DNA of 64,000 bases from Desulfovibrio porci (GCF_009696265.1 NZ_VUMH01000006.1:62001-126000), one strand, 5' to 3'; shown: positions 34,932-44,402, counted from the first letter of the stretch. Translations and numbers: made by a program. The notes: generated by a model from the sequence alone, not told the origin.

Positions 34932-36023
34932 TTGGCCCGGCCTGTGGAGATTGCCGTGCCCGAAAATGATTTGTTGCAAAATCCCGCCTTCCGCGCGCCC
35001 GGCCTGGGCGAGCGCCTGCGGGAGCTGTTTCTGGGCGAGAAGCGTCCCCTGGACTGCGTGCAGGTGGAAGTGACCTCGTGTTGCGCCGGGCGCTGCGTCT
35101 ACTGCCCGCATACCACCCAGACCGGAAGCTGGCGCTCGCGCCATATGCCCGATGAGGTTTTCGCGGCGCTCTGGCCTCTGTTGCGCCGCTCGGGCCGGGC
35201 GCATCTCCAGGGCTGGGGGGAACCCCTGCTGCATCCCCGTTTTTTCGACTTCGCGGCTCTGGCCCGTAAGGCGGGCTGTCGGGTGTCCAGCACGTCCTGC
35301 GGCCTGCACATGGACGCGGACCTGGCCGCACGCCTTGTGGAGAGCGGCATGGACATGCTGGCTTTTTCCCTAGTGGGCACGGACGCGGCTTCCAACGCGG
35401 CGCGGGCCGGAGTGTCCTTTGAGCGGGTTTGCGAGGCCATCCGCATGGTCCGGGCCGCCCAACGCGGCCGTTCAGGGCGCGCCGTGTCCGGAGAGAACTT
35501 CCCGGAGGTCCATCTGGCCTATCTGATGCTGGCCGACAGGATTGAGGCGGCGGCCGGTCTGCCCCGGCTCATGGAAGAACTGGATGTGCGCATGGCGGTA
35601 GTCAGCACACTGGATTACATCGCCGCGCCCTCACAGGCGGTCCTGGCCTTCGCGCCGGAAGAGACGGACAAGATCGCCCGCGCCCGCGCCGTGCTGGAGC
35701 GGGCCGCCGCCGAAGCGGCAACGGGCGGACGGGAAATTTATTATGCCCTGCCCGGTCCTCGGGCGGTGGCGGACGCGGGCGGCTGCCGTGAAAACGTGAC
35801 CCGCAGCCTGTATGTGGACGCCGACGGCGCGCTTTCGCCCTGCGTCTACCTCAATGTGCCCGCCGGGGAAGACGGGCCGCGCCGCCGGGTTTTCGGCAAC
35901 GCGCGTGACGGCGACCCCTGGGAACTGTGGAACGGCGAGACGTTTAGGGAATTCCGCGCCGCCCTGGCGAACAATGCGCCGGACGCCTGCTGTCTGGCCT
36001 GTCCCAAGCGCTTTGAGGCGTGA
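34932..36023 (+). CDS. Radical SAM protein with SPASM-like C-terminus
   Basis: 363 residues. The radical SAM cluster motif CAGRCVYC gives cysteines 51, 55 and 58; QGWGEPLLHP is the glycine-rich SAM-binding block. The C-terminal part has several cysteines (GGCRENV, LSPCVYLN, CCLACPKR) in a SPASM/Twitch-like arrangement that would hold an extra Fe-S cluster. Such enzymes modify peptides or other substrates by radical chemistry. The frame opens at TTG 34932, 4 bases after the previous stop; a GTG at 34944 is an alternative. Third gene of the operon. Confidence 0.85.
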   Translation: MARPVEIAVPENDLLQNPAFRAPGLGERLRELFLGEKRPLDCVQVEVTSCCAGRCVYCPHTTQTGSWRSRHMPDEVFAALWPLLRRSGRAHLQGWGEPLLHPRFFDFAALARKAGCRVSSTSCGLHMDADLAARLVESGMDMLAFSLVGTDAASNAARAGVSFERVCEAIRMVRAAQRGRSGRAVSGENFPEVHLAYLMLADRIEAAAGLPRLMEELDVRMAVVSTLDYIAAPSQAVLAFAPEETDKIARARAVLERAAAEAATGGREIYYALPGPRAVADAGGCRENVTRSLYVDADGALSPCVYLNVPAGEDGPRRRVFGNARDGDPWELWNGETFREFRAALANNAPDACCLACPKRFEA

Positions 36024-36038
36024 TTTTTGTCGGCTGGC

Positions 36039-36806
36039 TCAGGAAGCGCCGGGCCGCTCCCGGCGCAGAATGATCCGCAGGGTGTCGGCCTCCGGACCGG
36101 ACCGGCCTTCAAGGGCCTGTTCGACGCGGGCGCGCACCGCGGCGTGGCGCGGCGCCAGTTCATAGAGTGAGGCGGCCGCCGCCGCGCAGACCGGGAAAAC
36201 CGCGTCCTGCTGGCGGCCGCGTGCGTTAAGCCGGGCGTAGCGCAGGGCGGCATTGATGATGCTGTCCAGATAGTCCGTGTCGCCCGAGGCCAGAAAGGCC
36301 GCCCAGTACATCTGCAAGACGGACTTTTCCGCATAGATGTCCCAGCGGAGCAGCGGCGTGGGGCTGTTGCGGATCTGGGTCGGCAGGGGGGCGTCTTCCG
36401 GGGTGAGCAGCCCTGCCAGCAGACTGTCTTCGTCGGGCAGTCCGGCCAGATGGACCATCCAGGCCAGGGTGAGCCTGCCGTCGCGGCTCAGCGAGTCCGG
36501 CGGCGGCAGAAGGCGTGGGCGCGCGGACGGATCGCGCCGTAGCGCCTCGGCCAGAAAGGCGGCCACCATCAGCCGCTTTTCTCCCTGCGCCAGCACGCCT
36601 TGGGCGTCAAAAGCGCGCAAAATGCCGGGCAGCACTTCCGGGCGTTTGTCCTGATAATAAAATTCCATATCCCGCGCGTAGAGCGGCAGGCTTTTGGAAA
36701 CCGCCAGGGCCGTCACCGGACGCGGCGACAGCAGACAGAGCGCCGCCAGCAGGAGCGCCGCCAGTGGTGGAAGCAGGGGAAAGCCGGTTCTGTTCATGGC
36801 TGCCAT
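36039..36806 (-). CDS. Exported alpha-helical protein of unknown function
   Basis: 255 residues with an N-terminal signal or anchor (PPLAALLLAALCLLSP, about 12-30). The rest is predicted to be alpha-helical with alternating Ala/Leu/Arg patterns (TPLLRWDIYAEKSVLQMYWA, DSIINAALRYARLNARG), resembling TPR-like repeats. No catalytic motif. A second ATG three codons in is equally likely as the start; neither has a good ribosome site. It is convergent with the radical SAM gene, 15 bases apart. Confidence 0.65.
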   Translation of the reverse strand: MAAMNRTGFPLLPPLAALLLAALCLLSPRPVTALAVSKSLPLYARDMEFYYQDKRPEVLPGILRAFDAQGVLAQGEKRLMVAAFLAEALRRDPSARPRLLPPPDSLSRDGRLTLAWMVHLAGLPDEDSLLAGLLTPEDAPLPTQIRNSPTPLLRWDIYAEKSVLQMYWAAFLASGDTDYLDSIINAALRYARLNARGRQQDAVFPVCAAAAASLYELAPRHAAVRARVEQALEGRSGPEADTLRIILRRERPGAS

Positions 36807-37253
36807 GGCGGAGATACCTTATTGATCCTTGGGGGCTGCTTCCAAAAACGATTGTTGCCGGAAAATAAGCAAGGCGCGGCTTTTCCGGTCAGGGACGGAA
36901 GCCCGCGTGCCGAAGCGTTCAAAACTCAGGTCCGCGGGGCTCCTGTGAGGAGACAGAGAGTTTAACCCATATGCCGTTTGAATGCAAATAACATGCAATT
37001 TTATATAGATATATAAAATTGATTCGCCCCGGCAAAGCATTTATCAATTGATGGAAGGCGCTATCAATGTCGCGAGAATAGAAATATGGAATATTTCCCT
37101 CATTTTTTCTGTTCCGCAAGCCTATCTCAAGCCATGTTTTCCTTTTCTCGTGATGGGTAACATATTCGATGAAATCAAGCGGCCCGCATGTTTTCCTGCA
37201 TGGGAAACGCGGGCCGCTTGATTGTAGGCGCCGAATTTTTTGTTACAAAGAAG
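36807..37253. other. Intergenic stretch between an exported protein and glpC
   Basis: No gene-like frame. The central part (about 36960-37160) is strongly AT-rich, with ATATAGATATATAAAATTG, unlike the surroundings, and probably includes the promoter of the minus-strand exported protein. A strong inverted repeat lies at 37173-37223. Confidence 0.5.
37173..37223 (-). terminator. Large hairpin after glpC
   Basis: Perfect 15-bp arms AATCAAGCGGCCCGC (37173-37187) and complement (37209-37223); inside, GTTTTCC and GGGAAAC can also pair. It lies 31 bases beyond the glpC stop on the minus strand. There is only a short T tract (TTGATTTC), so it is either a terminator or an mRNA-stabilising structure. 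Confidence 0.65.
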
Positions 37254-38474
37254 TTATGCGGGGCGCAGGGCCTCCAGGCGTTGCCGGACGATGCTCACGG
37301 GGTGCAGGCAGGGCAGGCCGCTGCCGTGCAGAATCTGTACGCGGCAGGTGCCGCATTCGGAGGCGGCCACATGGGCCCCGCTTTCGCGCACGGTTTTGAA
37401 CAGTGCCGCGCCGATGTCCTGGGCGATGGCGTATTTTTCTTTTTTGAAGCCGTAGCTGCCCGAGATGCCGCAGCAGCCCGCGTCGGCGTTCCGGGATGTA
37501 ACGCCGGGCAGGCGACGCAACAGCTCCAGGCCGGGCAGGCCGTTGCCCTGGGCGCGCAAATGGCAGGGCGCGTGGTAGATGACGCGCAGTTCCGGCAGGC
37601 TTGCGCCGCCGTTTCCGGACTCCAGCCGCAACTCGCCGCGTTCCGCGCAGTCCAGCAGAAATTCCTGGGCGTCCTCCAGCCGGCTCAGGCCGTGCTTTTC
37701 GGCCAGATCCGGGAAAAATTCCGGCAGTTCCGTCCGGAACATGAGGGCGCAACTGGGGCAGCCGGTAATGACCGGAATGCCCCGCTCCCGCCAGCGGGCC
37801 AGCGCCGCGAGATTGCGCTCCGCATTGGCGCGGGCGTCCTGCCAGAAGCCGTTGGCGACCATGGGCAGGCCGCAGCAGGCGAATTCGTCCGGCACAATGA
37901 CCTCATACCCGGCCCGGTTCAGCGCCCAGAGCATATCCAGACCTGTCCGGGGATCATACACGTCCACATAGCAGCCCGGAAAAAAGACCACTTTGCGGGT
38001 TTGGGGCGGCTGCCTGAAGCCGCGCGCCTGCTGCCGGAACGTCTGGCTGGCGAAGCGGGGCAGGGGGGCGCGCCTGTCGATGCCCAGGGCGTCCAGCAAC
38101 GCGCGGGTCACGGGATTGAGCATGCCGAAATTCTTGAGCCCGGCCGGGATCAGCCGCAGCCAGCGCGCCTGAAGCTCGCCGTGGGCCAGCACCCAGTCGC
38201 GCAGGCCGGGGCGCCGCTTTTTGCACTGCTCGGCGCGGGCCAGCATGTTGATGCTGGACACGGGCACGTCGTGCGGGCAGGAAATGTCGCAGTTCTTGCA
38301 GTTGGCGCAGTAGTGCAGGGACGGGTCTTCCGCCAGTCCCAGCAGGCGGAAGCGCTCATAGGCGGGGCCGATCATGCGCGGTCCCAGGAATTTGGGCGTG
38401 GCCTCGGCCACCGGGCAATGCACCACGCAGGTGGTGCAGGCGATGCATTTATCGGGATTGATGCGTACGCTCAT
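37254..38474 (-). CDS. glpC: Anaerobic glycerol-3-phosphate dehydrogenase subunit C
   Basis: 406 residues. Two 4Fe-4S motifs, CIACTTCVVHCP and CANCKNCDISCPHD, near the N-terminus; two CCG-type domains follow (FFPGCYVD, FACCGLPM and later YHAPCHLR, AGCCGISG). The subunit links GlpAB to the membrane quinone pool. The start overlaps the glpB stop by 4 bases. Length is typical. Confidence 0.94.
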   Translation of the reverse strand: MSVRINPDKCIACTTCVVHCPVAEATPKFLGPRMIGPAYERFRLLGLAEDPSLHYCANCKNCDISCPHDVPVSSINMLARAEQCKKRRPGLRDWVLAHGELQARWLRLIPAGLKNFGMLNPVTRALLDALGIDRRAPLPRFASQTFRQQARGFRQPPQTRKVVFFPGCYVDVYDPRTGLDMLWALNRAGYEVIVPDEFACCGLPMVANGFWQDARANAERNLAALARWRERGIPVITGCPSCALMFRTELPEFFPDLAEKHGLSRLEDAQEFLLDCAERGELRLESGNGGASLPELRVIYHAPCHLRAQGNGLPGLELLRRLPGVTSRNADAGCCGISGSYGFKKEKYAIAQDIGAALFKTVRESGAHVAASECGTCRVQILHGSGLPCLHPVSIVRQRLEALRPA

Positions 38475-39778
38475 AGCTGCTCTCCGGACGCCGGTTCACC
38501 GGATTTTCCGGCAGTGGCGGCGGCCATGCGGCCCGCCTGCCAGCCGGTGGCCAGGGCGACGCCGTGGCCGCTTTTCTCGGTTGCGAAGTCATAGCCGCCG
38601 ACGCTGCGCCCGGCGAAAAAGACATTGTCCCAGCAGGTCTGACCGGCGTCGTCCCGCGGGCGCATTTCGCCGTCCACCCGGACGCCCAAGCGGGAAAAGA
38701 CATGGCTGCCGAAAATTTCCGGTTCGGACCACCGGGTCACGTCCGGCGGTACGGGAATATCCAGTTTGAACACGCTTTCGCGGACGCTGCCCGGCGCAAG
38801 CTCGACGCCGCCGCCCAGGATGCCGCCCGTGGCCAGCACAAAGGCGCGGGCAGTGTGACGGCGTTCCTGTCCGGCGGCCAGCGCCGTCAGGGAGGCGCAA
38901 CGCTTTCCGTCGGTTGCGGCGCGGACGATGCGGGCGTTTTCCACCAGTTCGAAATCATGGCGGCGCAGCTCGCGCAGCAAGGCGTCCCGCAGGCGCAGGC
39001 CGCCCACGCCCGGCGGGATGGAAAGCATCTCCACCAGTGGACAGGCCACGGCCTGATTGAGTTCATGCCAGACCGAGGCATCGGCCTTGCTGCCGCAGAT
39101 GGGCGGCAACAGCACGGCGTCGCACTGCCCGGCGTGTTCCCTGAGGCTTTGGATCAGCCAGTCCCGGCCCTGCGGCTTATCCACCAGCCGGGCCAGATCC
39201 AGGGCGCTCAGGCTGCGGTGGGTCGCACCCAGAGGCGAGGGCAGCATGCGCGGGACAAAATCCTTGTCCGCCCAGGCCCGGTACCGGCGTAACTGGCTGA
39301 CGATCAGCGCGGGCCGACAGTCGCGCAGGCCGTGTACGCCCGCCACCAGGATGCGCCTGGCCCCGGTCAGGGCCGCGGGGTCCAGGCCGCCGGGCAGAAG
39401 ATAGCTCGGCTTGAGCGTGCCCATGATGGTGGGCAGCAGGGTATTGCACGGAGCGCCCTGGGATGTTGCGGCCGTGTGCAGGGGCCAGCCCTGGTCCGCC
39501 GCGCATTGGCGCAGCATGTCCAGAGCCGTGCGGACAAGGCTCGCGCCGAGCAGGCGGTAGGGGTGCTTCGGCGGCAGAAGATCCATGCCGCTCCAAGGGT
39601 CGTCGAGGCGTTGACCGCCGACGTACCCCAGCAGGTCCACGCAGCCGCCGCTGATAGCCAGCGAACCCATGCCGTCGGTCACCATCCGCACGCTGCGGCC
39701 CTCGCGGGCGGCGGTCAGCGCGGCCATAAGTCCGGCCAGACCGGAGCCGACCACCAGTACGTCAATTGTCCTGCTCAT
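38471..39778 (-). CDS. glpB: Anaerobic glycerol-3-phosphate dehydrogenase subunit B
   Basis: 435-residue flavoprotein. FAD-binding VLVVGSGLAGLMAAL at the N-terminus, GSLAISGGCVDLLGY next, and the C-terminal FAD block DNVFFAGRSVGGYD. It partners GlpA in oxidising glycerol-3-phosphate to dihydroxyacetone phosphate without oxygen. The ATG at 39778 lies 17 bases inside the end of glpA, as in tightly packed glp operons. Confidence 0.92.
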   Translation of the reverse strand: MSRTIDVLVVGSGLAGLMAALTAAREGRSVRMVTDGMGSLAISGGCVDLLGYVGGQRLDDPWSGMDLLPPKHPYRLLGASLVRTALDMLRQCAADQGWPLHTAATSQGAPCNTLLPTIMGTLKPSYLLPGGLDPAALTGARRILVAGVHGLRDCRPALIVSQLRRYRAWADKDFVPRMLPSPLGATHRSLSALDLARLVDKPQGRDWLIQSLREHAGQCDAVLLPPICGSKADASVWHELNQAVACPLVEMLSIPPGVGGLRLRDALLRELRRHDFELVENARIVRAATDGKRCASLTALAAGQERRHTARAFVLATGGILGGGVELAPGSVRESVFKLDIPVPPDVTRWSEPEIFGSHVFSRLGVRVDGEMRPRDDAGQTCWDNVFFAGRSVGGYDFATEKSGHGVALATGWQAGRMAAATAGKSGEPASGEQL

Positions 39779-41405
39779 CCGCGGCTCCGTCCAGGTTGAG
39801 GGTTCCGGCGTACACTGCCCGTCCCAGTTCCATTTCGCGCGCCTGCGTGCCCCAGAGGGCCGGGCGCAGGCCGCGCCAGCGCTCCTGCAGGAAGCGCCGC
39901 ACATTGTCCGTGGGCGAGAGTTCCAGGGGCACGCCGTGCTCCACCAGCGCGCCGATGGTCCGCAGGGAGCAGAAGGTACCCTGGCAGGTGCCCATGCCCA
40001 GCCGCGTGCGCAACCGGATGTCCGTCAGGGAATGGGTGGAGGGATCGCGCGCCACGCGTTCGATTTCAGCCAGACTGACCATTTCGCATTCGCAGAGCAG
40101 GGGGTTGCCGTCGCTTTCTCCGGCGCGGTCCGCCTGGGTCGCCAGTCCCGCCAGTTCCACCTGTTGCAGCACATCGGGCAGATCGTCGCCGAGGCGGTCA
40201 GCCATGAGCTGGAGCCCCTGCACGGGAAAATAGCGGGCCGCGCGGCGCAGCATGGCCTGGTCGGGATCGGGCACCAGGGCCTCGTCAGCGGTGCGGCAGG
40301 GCGTATGAACGCCGAGCCGGGCACAGACGTTGTCGCTGACGCGTTCGGCCATCAGGCGGTAGGTGGTCAGCTTGCCGCCGAAGATGGATACCATACCCTC
40401 CAGACCCTGCTCCGCGTGGTCCACCACATGAAAGTTGCGGCTGGCCTTGCGCCCGGCGGCATTGCCCGGCGTATAGAGGGGCCGCGTGCCCGCAAAGGCG
40501 CGCAGGATGCGGTATTGGCGCACCGCCGGAAACAGCGGCTCGCCCAGATCCAGCAGGCGCAGCACTTCCGCATAGGTGGGCGTGGTGTCGTCGGGGCGCT
40601 CCGTGGGCGTGGAGGTGGTGCCAAGAATGGTGATGGAACCGTGCGGCACGAAGATATCGCCGTCCGCGCCGGGGTGCAGGCGGTTGACCACGCGCGAGGT
40701 GAAGCGGTGGTTGAAGACGATCAGCGTGCCCCTGTCCGGCGACACGGCCACGTCCAGACCGGCCAGTCCGGCAATGCGGCCCGACCAGGAACCGGCGGCG
40801 TTGACCACGCATTGACAGGCGATTTCCAGGCTTTCGCCGCTGAGGCGGTTGAGGGCCGTCACGCCGCAAACCTTGCCGTTGCGCTGATGGATGGCCGTGA
40901 CCTCATGATAGGTCATTACCCGGCCGCCGTGGCGCTTGGCGGACATGGCGTTGTGCAGCACCAGACGGAAACCGTCCACGCAGGAATCGGGCACGCGGAA
41001 GACGCGGCGGATGTCCGGGGAAAGATTCGGTTCCAGGCGCAGAGCCTCGGCCACGTCCAGCTCACGCGCATCAATGCCCGCTTTGCGGCAGGCTTCGGCC
41101 CAGGGTTCCACATAGGCCGGATCGTCACCGGGCGTCAGCGCGAAAAATCCTTCGGTTTCCTCCACGCACTGCCTGCCGATGCGCCGGACGATCATGTTTT
41201 CTTCAATGCATTCGCGCGCGGATTCATTGTCGTTGACCGCATAGCGGCCCCCGCTGTGAAGCAGACCGTGAAAACGCGAGCTGGTGCCGTGGGCAAGACC
41301 GCCCTGTTCCAGCAGAATGGCGGGCACGCCGCGCATGCACAGATCGCGCAACGTGCCCATGCCGGTAGCGCCGCCGCCGATGACGACAACCGTGGTCTCC
41401 AGCAT
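39762..41405 (-). CDS. glpA: Anaerobic glycerol-3-phosphate dehydrogenase subunit A
   Basis: 547 residues. FAD-binding VVVIGGGATGMGTLRDL; substrate-side FHGLLHSGGRYAV; C-terminal BFD-like [2Fe-2S] domain with CECEM and GMGTCQGTFC. Catalytic subunit of the anaerobic GlpABC complex, feeding electrons from glycerol or phospholipid-derived G3P into the quinone pool. The start at 41405 has AGGAGG; a long upstream frame is ruled out by this site. First gene of glpABC, divergent from a HAD phosphatase. Confidence 0.94.
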   Translation of the reverse strand: MLETTVVVIGGGATGMGTLRDLCMRGVPAILLEQGGLAHGTSSRFHGLLHSGGRYAVNDNESARECIEENMIVRRIGRQCVEETEGFFALTPGDDPAYVEPWAEACRKAGIDARELDVAEALRLEPNLSPDIRRVFRVPDSCVDGFRLVLHNAMSAKRHGGRVMTYHEVTAIHQRNGKVCGVTALNRLSGESLEIACQCVVNAAGSWSGRIAGLAGLDVAVSPDRGTLIVFNHRFTSRVVNRLHPGADGDIFVPHGSITILGTTSTPTERPDDTTPTYAEVLRLLDLGEPLFPAVRQYRILRAFAGTRPLYTPGNAAGRKASRNFHVVDHAEQGLEGMVSIFGGKLTTYRLMAERVSDNVCARLGVHTPCRTADEALVPDPDQAMLRRAARYFPVQGLQLMADRLGDDLPDVLQQVELAGLATQADRAGESDGNPLLCECEMVSLAEIERVARDPSTHSLTDIRLRTRLGMGTCQGTFCSLRTIGALVEHGVPLELSPTDNVRRFLQERWRGLRPALWGTQAREMELGRAVYAGTLNLDGAADEQDN

Positions 41406-41662
41406 GGGGCCTCCTGATATATCGCTGAGATGTTCGCTCCGTCCGGGCCGCGTTCGCCGGTGGCGCGACGCGTTTCCGGCGAAGATTTCACTGCGGGATG
41501 CACAAATCGAAATAAAAATTTTCATTCTTTTGCCGTTGTTCGTCAAGGGGCAACTGCCCATCGGCAAGCCTTTTTCCGTCGGCATTCCCACCCGCAGGAA
41601 CGCTTCCGCCGTTCTTGCCAAGCCGGGCAAAGGCGGCTATCTGGTTGGAAAAAAGGAAACGT

Positions 41663-42442
41663 ATGGACTGGTCGCAAAAACGCTGTGTGGTTCTGGACAT
41701 GGACGGCACAGTGTATCTCGGGCACATCCCCATTGCGGGCGCTGTCCGTTTCATTCAGGATCACTGGCGGGATCTGGATTTTTTCTTTCTCAGCAACAAC
41801 ACCTCCAAATCGCCGCAGACCTATGTGGACAAGCTCAACGGCATGGGCATCCCGGCGCGCGGGGAGCTGCTGCTCTCGCCCGTAACGCCGTTGGTGGATT
41901 TTTTGCGGGCGCGCGGCATCAGCCGGGCCTATCCCGTGGGCAACGATGATTTTCAGCGGGATCTGCACCGGCGCATGCCGGAACTGGAACAGGCGGAGGA
42001 GGGCGCGCAGGCGGTGATCCTGGCCTATGACACGGAGCTGACCTACCACAAGCTGGCGCGCTCGGCCCTGCTGCTGCAAAAGCCCGAAACGCTTTTTCTG
42101 GCCACCCATCCCGATCTGGTCTGCCCCTCGCCGGAAGGCCCCCTGCCTGACGTGGGCAGTATGATCGAGCTGTACGCCACGGCCACGGGCCGCCGTCCGC
42201 AGTATATTTTCGGCAAGCCCGACCCGGCGGTGCTGGCCCCCCTGCTGGCGCGCTACGCCAAAGAGGAAATGGTCATGGTGGGGGACCGCCTGAGCACGGA
42301 CAAGAAGCTGGCCGAAAACGCGGGCATTGATTTCATTCTGGTGCTCAGCGGCGAAGCCGCGCGTGAAGACCTGCGCAAGGAGGAGCGCCAACCCGCCCTG
42401 GTGCTGGAAGATCTCGGGCAGGCGCAGAGGGATTGGCGGTAG
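41663..42442 (+). CDS. HAD-superfamily IIA phosphatase (NagD-like)
   Basis: 259 residues. Motif I DMDGTVYLG, motif II SNNTSKSP, motif III/IV VGDRLSTDKKLAENAG: a complete HAD-IIA (NagD/PGP-like) enzyme. These dephosphorylate small sugar phosphates, including glycerol-3-phosphate or phosphoglycolate. Divergence from glpABC makes a glycerol-phosphate substrate plausible, but that is inference. A GGAAAC site precedes the ATG. It ends in a strong shared terminator. Confidence 0.85.
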   Translation: MDWSQKRCVVLDMDGTVYLGHIPIAGAVRFIQDHWRDLDFFFLSNNTSKSPQTYVDKLNGMGIPARGELLLSPVTPLVDFLRARGISRAYPVGNDDFQRDLHRRMPELEQAEEGAQAVILAYDTELTYHKLARSALLLQKPETLFLATHPDLVCPSPEGPLPDVGSMIELYATATGRRPQYIFGKPDPAVLAPLLARYAKEEMVMVGDRLSTDKKLAENAGIDFILVLSGEAAREDLRKEERQPALVLEDLGQAQRDWR

Positions 42443-42480
42443 CCCTTCTCCGAACCGGCTTTCCGGATCTTGAAAAACAG

Positions 42481-42512
42481 AAAGGCCGCCCCCTCCATGG
42501 GGGCGGCCTTTT
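42481..42512. terminator. Bidirectional terminator
   Basis: AAAGGCCGCCCCC-TCCAT-GGGGGCGGCCTTT followed by T. Lies between the convergent phosphatase and dctM genes. Confidence 0.92.
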
Positions 42513-42532
42513 CCGCGTCGGTTTCCGGCGGC

Positions 42533-43822
42533 TTAATTGCCGCCCATGAGCCAGTTGAGCGGGATGAGCGAGAGTTTGGGGAAGAAGAGCAGCAGGAAAA
42601 GCATGACCACTTCCACCACAATGAAGGGAACCAGGTTGCGGATCAGCTGGGTGATCTTGATGTTGCCGATGCCGCAGACCACATAGAGCACCGTGCCCAC
42701 GGGCGGCGTGATGACGCCGATGCCCAGGTTCAGGACAAAGAGCAGGCCGAAGTAGTAGGGATCAATGCCGGCCTGTGTGATGAGCGGATAGAACACCGGC
42801 GCGAAGATCAGGATGTTCGGCGTGAGGTCCATGACCATGCCGATGAGGAACAGGAAGACGTTGATGCACAACAGCAGCAGAATGGGGCTGTCGATGAGCG
42901 GCGAAAAGAGAGCCGTCATCTGGTTGGGAATCTGGGCGATGGTGATGAACCAGCCCACCGCCGTGGCCGTGGCCACGATGAGCATGACCACCGAGGTGGT
43001 GCGGGCCGCCCTGGCGCTGACGCGCAGCAGTTCGCGGAAGGAAAGCTCGCGGTAGTACAGCATGCAGACGATGATGGCGTAAATGGCCGCGAACGCGCCG
43101 CCCTCCGTGGGCGTGAATATGCCGAAGCGGATGCCGCCCAGCAGGAGCACGGGCATGAGGAAGGCGGGCGTGGAGTCGATCAGGATCTTCCACTTTTCTT
43201 CGCGCGTGAACGTGATGGTTTCGTTGTAGCCGTCCTTGCGCACTACGAAGAACCAGACCACCATCAGCGCCAGACCGATGAAGATGCCCGGGAACAGGCC
43301 GATCATGAACAGCTTGGTGATGGAGAGGCCGCTGATGGTGGCGCCGAGCAGAATGAAGTTGGTGCTGGGCGGGATGATGGGGCCCAGAATCGCGCCCGAG
43401 GCGATGACGGCTCCGGCGCGGCCCGGCTTGTAGCCCACTTCCTTCATCATGGGCAGCAACAGGCCGCCCAAAGCGGCGGCTTCGCCCACGGAACTGCCCA
43501 TGAGGCCCGCGAAAATAACGCTGGAAACCACGGCCGCGTAGCCGAGGCCGCCGCGCACCCGGCCGATCATCAACTGGGCCAGTTGCACCACGCGCTGGGA
43601 AAGCCCGCCCGCGGCCATGATCTCACCGGCGAAGACGAAGAAGGGGATGGCCATCAACGGGTAGTTGTTGGCTCCGTCCAGCATGCTGCCGGGAATGATC
43701 ATGGCGTCCCACATGCCGGATTGCCACATGAGCACCATGGCGCAGAGCACCAGCACGAGGCAGATGGGAATGCCGAAGGCCAGGAAGAAGAACAGGGTGC
43801 CGAGAAAGATGAAAAGTTCCAC
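42533..43822 (-). CDS. dctM: TRAP transporter large permease (DctM)
   Basis: 429 residues from a GTG start with GGGGACGG upstream; about twelve hydrophobic helices. Family blocks: FFVFAGEIMAAGGLSQR, GSSVGEAAALGGLLLP and GVITPPVGTVLYV. Carries the ion-coupled translocation of an organic acid delivered by DctP. It lies 10 bases after dctQ. Substrate is unknown. Confidence 0.94.
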   Translation of the reverse strand: MELFIFLGTLFFFLAFGIPICLVLVLCAMVLMWQSGMWDAMIIPGSMLDGANNYPLMAIPFFVFAGEIMAAGGLSQRVVQLAQLMIGRVRGGLGYAAVVSSVIFAGLMGSSVGEAAALGGLLLPMMKEVGYKPGRAGAVIASGAILGPIIPPSTNFILLGATISGLSITKLFMIGLFPGIFIGLALMVVWFFVVRKDGYNETITFTREEKWKILIDSTPAFLMPVLLLGGIRFGIFTPTEGGAFAAIYAIIVCMLYYRELSFRELLRVSARAARTTSVVMLIVATATAVGWFITIAQIPNQMTALFSPLIDSPILLLLCINVFLFLIGMVMDLTPNILIFAPVFYPLITQAGIDPYYFGLLFVLNLGIGVITPPVGTVLYVVCGIGNIKITQLIRNLVPFIVVEVVMLFLLLFFPKLSLIPLNWLMGGN

Positions 43823-43832
43823 GTTCCGTCCC

Positions 43833-44402
43833 CTATGCCTTGGTGAATGAAGATGCGGGCCGACGGACAAGGGCCACGAGGTCGCGTATCTGCATGAGCA
43901 GGGCCGCGGCGGCCATGATGGGCAGGGTGCCGTTGATCAGGGCCATGTTCACGTTGGTGGCCACGGAATAGGTGTCCAGGGTCTGGAGTACGTTGATCAC
44001 GCCGCCGTACAGCAACAGCCCCATGGCGGTCATGCCCATGAGCGTGGCCGCGATGTCCACGTATTTGCGCGCCGCGCCGTGCAGCAGATCCACGAACATG
44101 TCCACGGCAATGTGCTTTTTGCGGTAAAACGCCTCAATGGCCCCGAAGAAGGTGATGTAGATGAAAAGAAAGCGCGCCCATTCCTCGCTGGGGGGATAGC
44201 TGGAGGAAAAGACGTAGCGCAGAAAAGCGTTGTAAAAGACCAGACCGATCATGCCGAGGAAGATGACGGCGCAAAAAATCTCGAAAAGCAGCTGGCCAAG
44301 GGTTTCGGGCTTCGCTTCGCCGTGATCCGCATGTGGATCACACGGCTTGCCGACGCCCGTTCCGGACGTCGGCGGCAGGTTGTGCTGTGTCTCGTCGTGC
44401 AT
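43833..44402 (-). CDS. dctQ: TRAP transporter small permease (DctQ)
   Basis: 189 residues. A polar N-terminal extension (about 35) precedes four hydrophobic helices with YNAFLRYVFSSSYPPSEEWARFLFIY, the DctQ signature (R-Y-x-F, E-E-x-x-R). Works with DctM and DctP. AGAGGTC precedes the ATG. Confidence 0.92.
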   Translation of the reverse strand: MHDETQHNLPPTSGTGVGKPCDPHADHGEAKPETLGQLLFEIFCAVIFLGMIGLVFYNAFLRYVFSSSYPPSEEWARFLFIYITFFGAIEAFYRKKHIAVDMFVDLLHGAARKYVDIAATLMGMTAMGLLLYGGVINVLQTLDTYSVATNVNMALINGTLPIMAAAALLMQIRDLVALVRRPASSFTKA

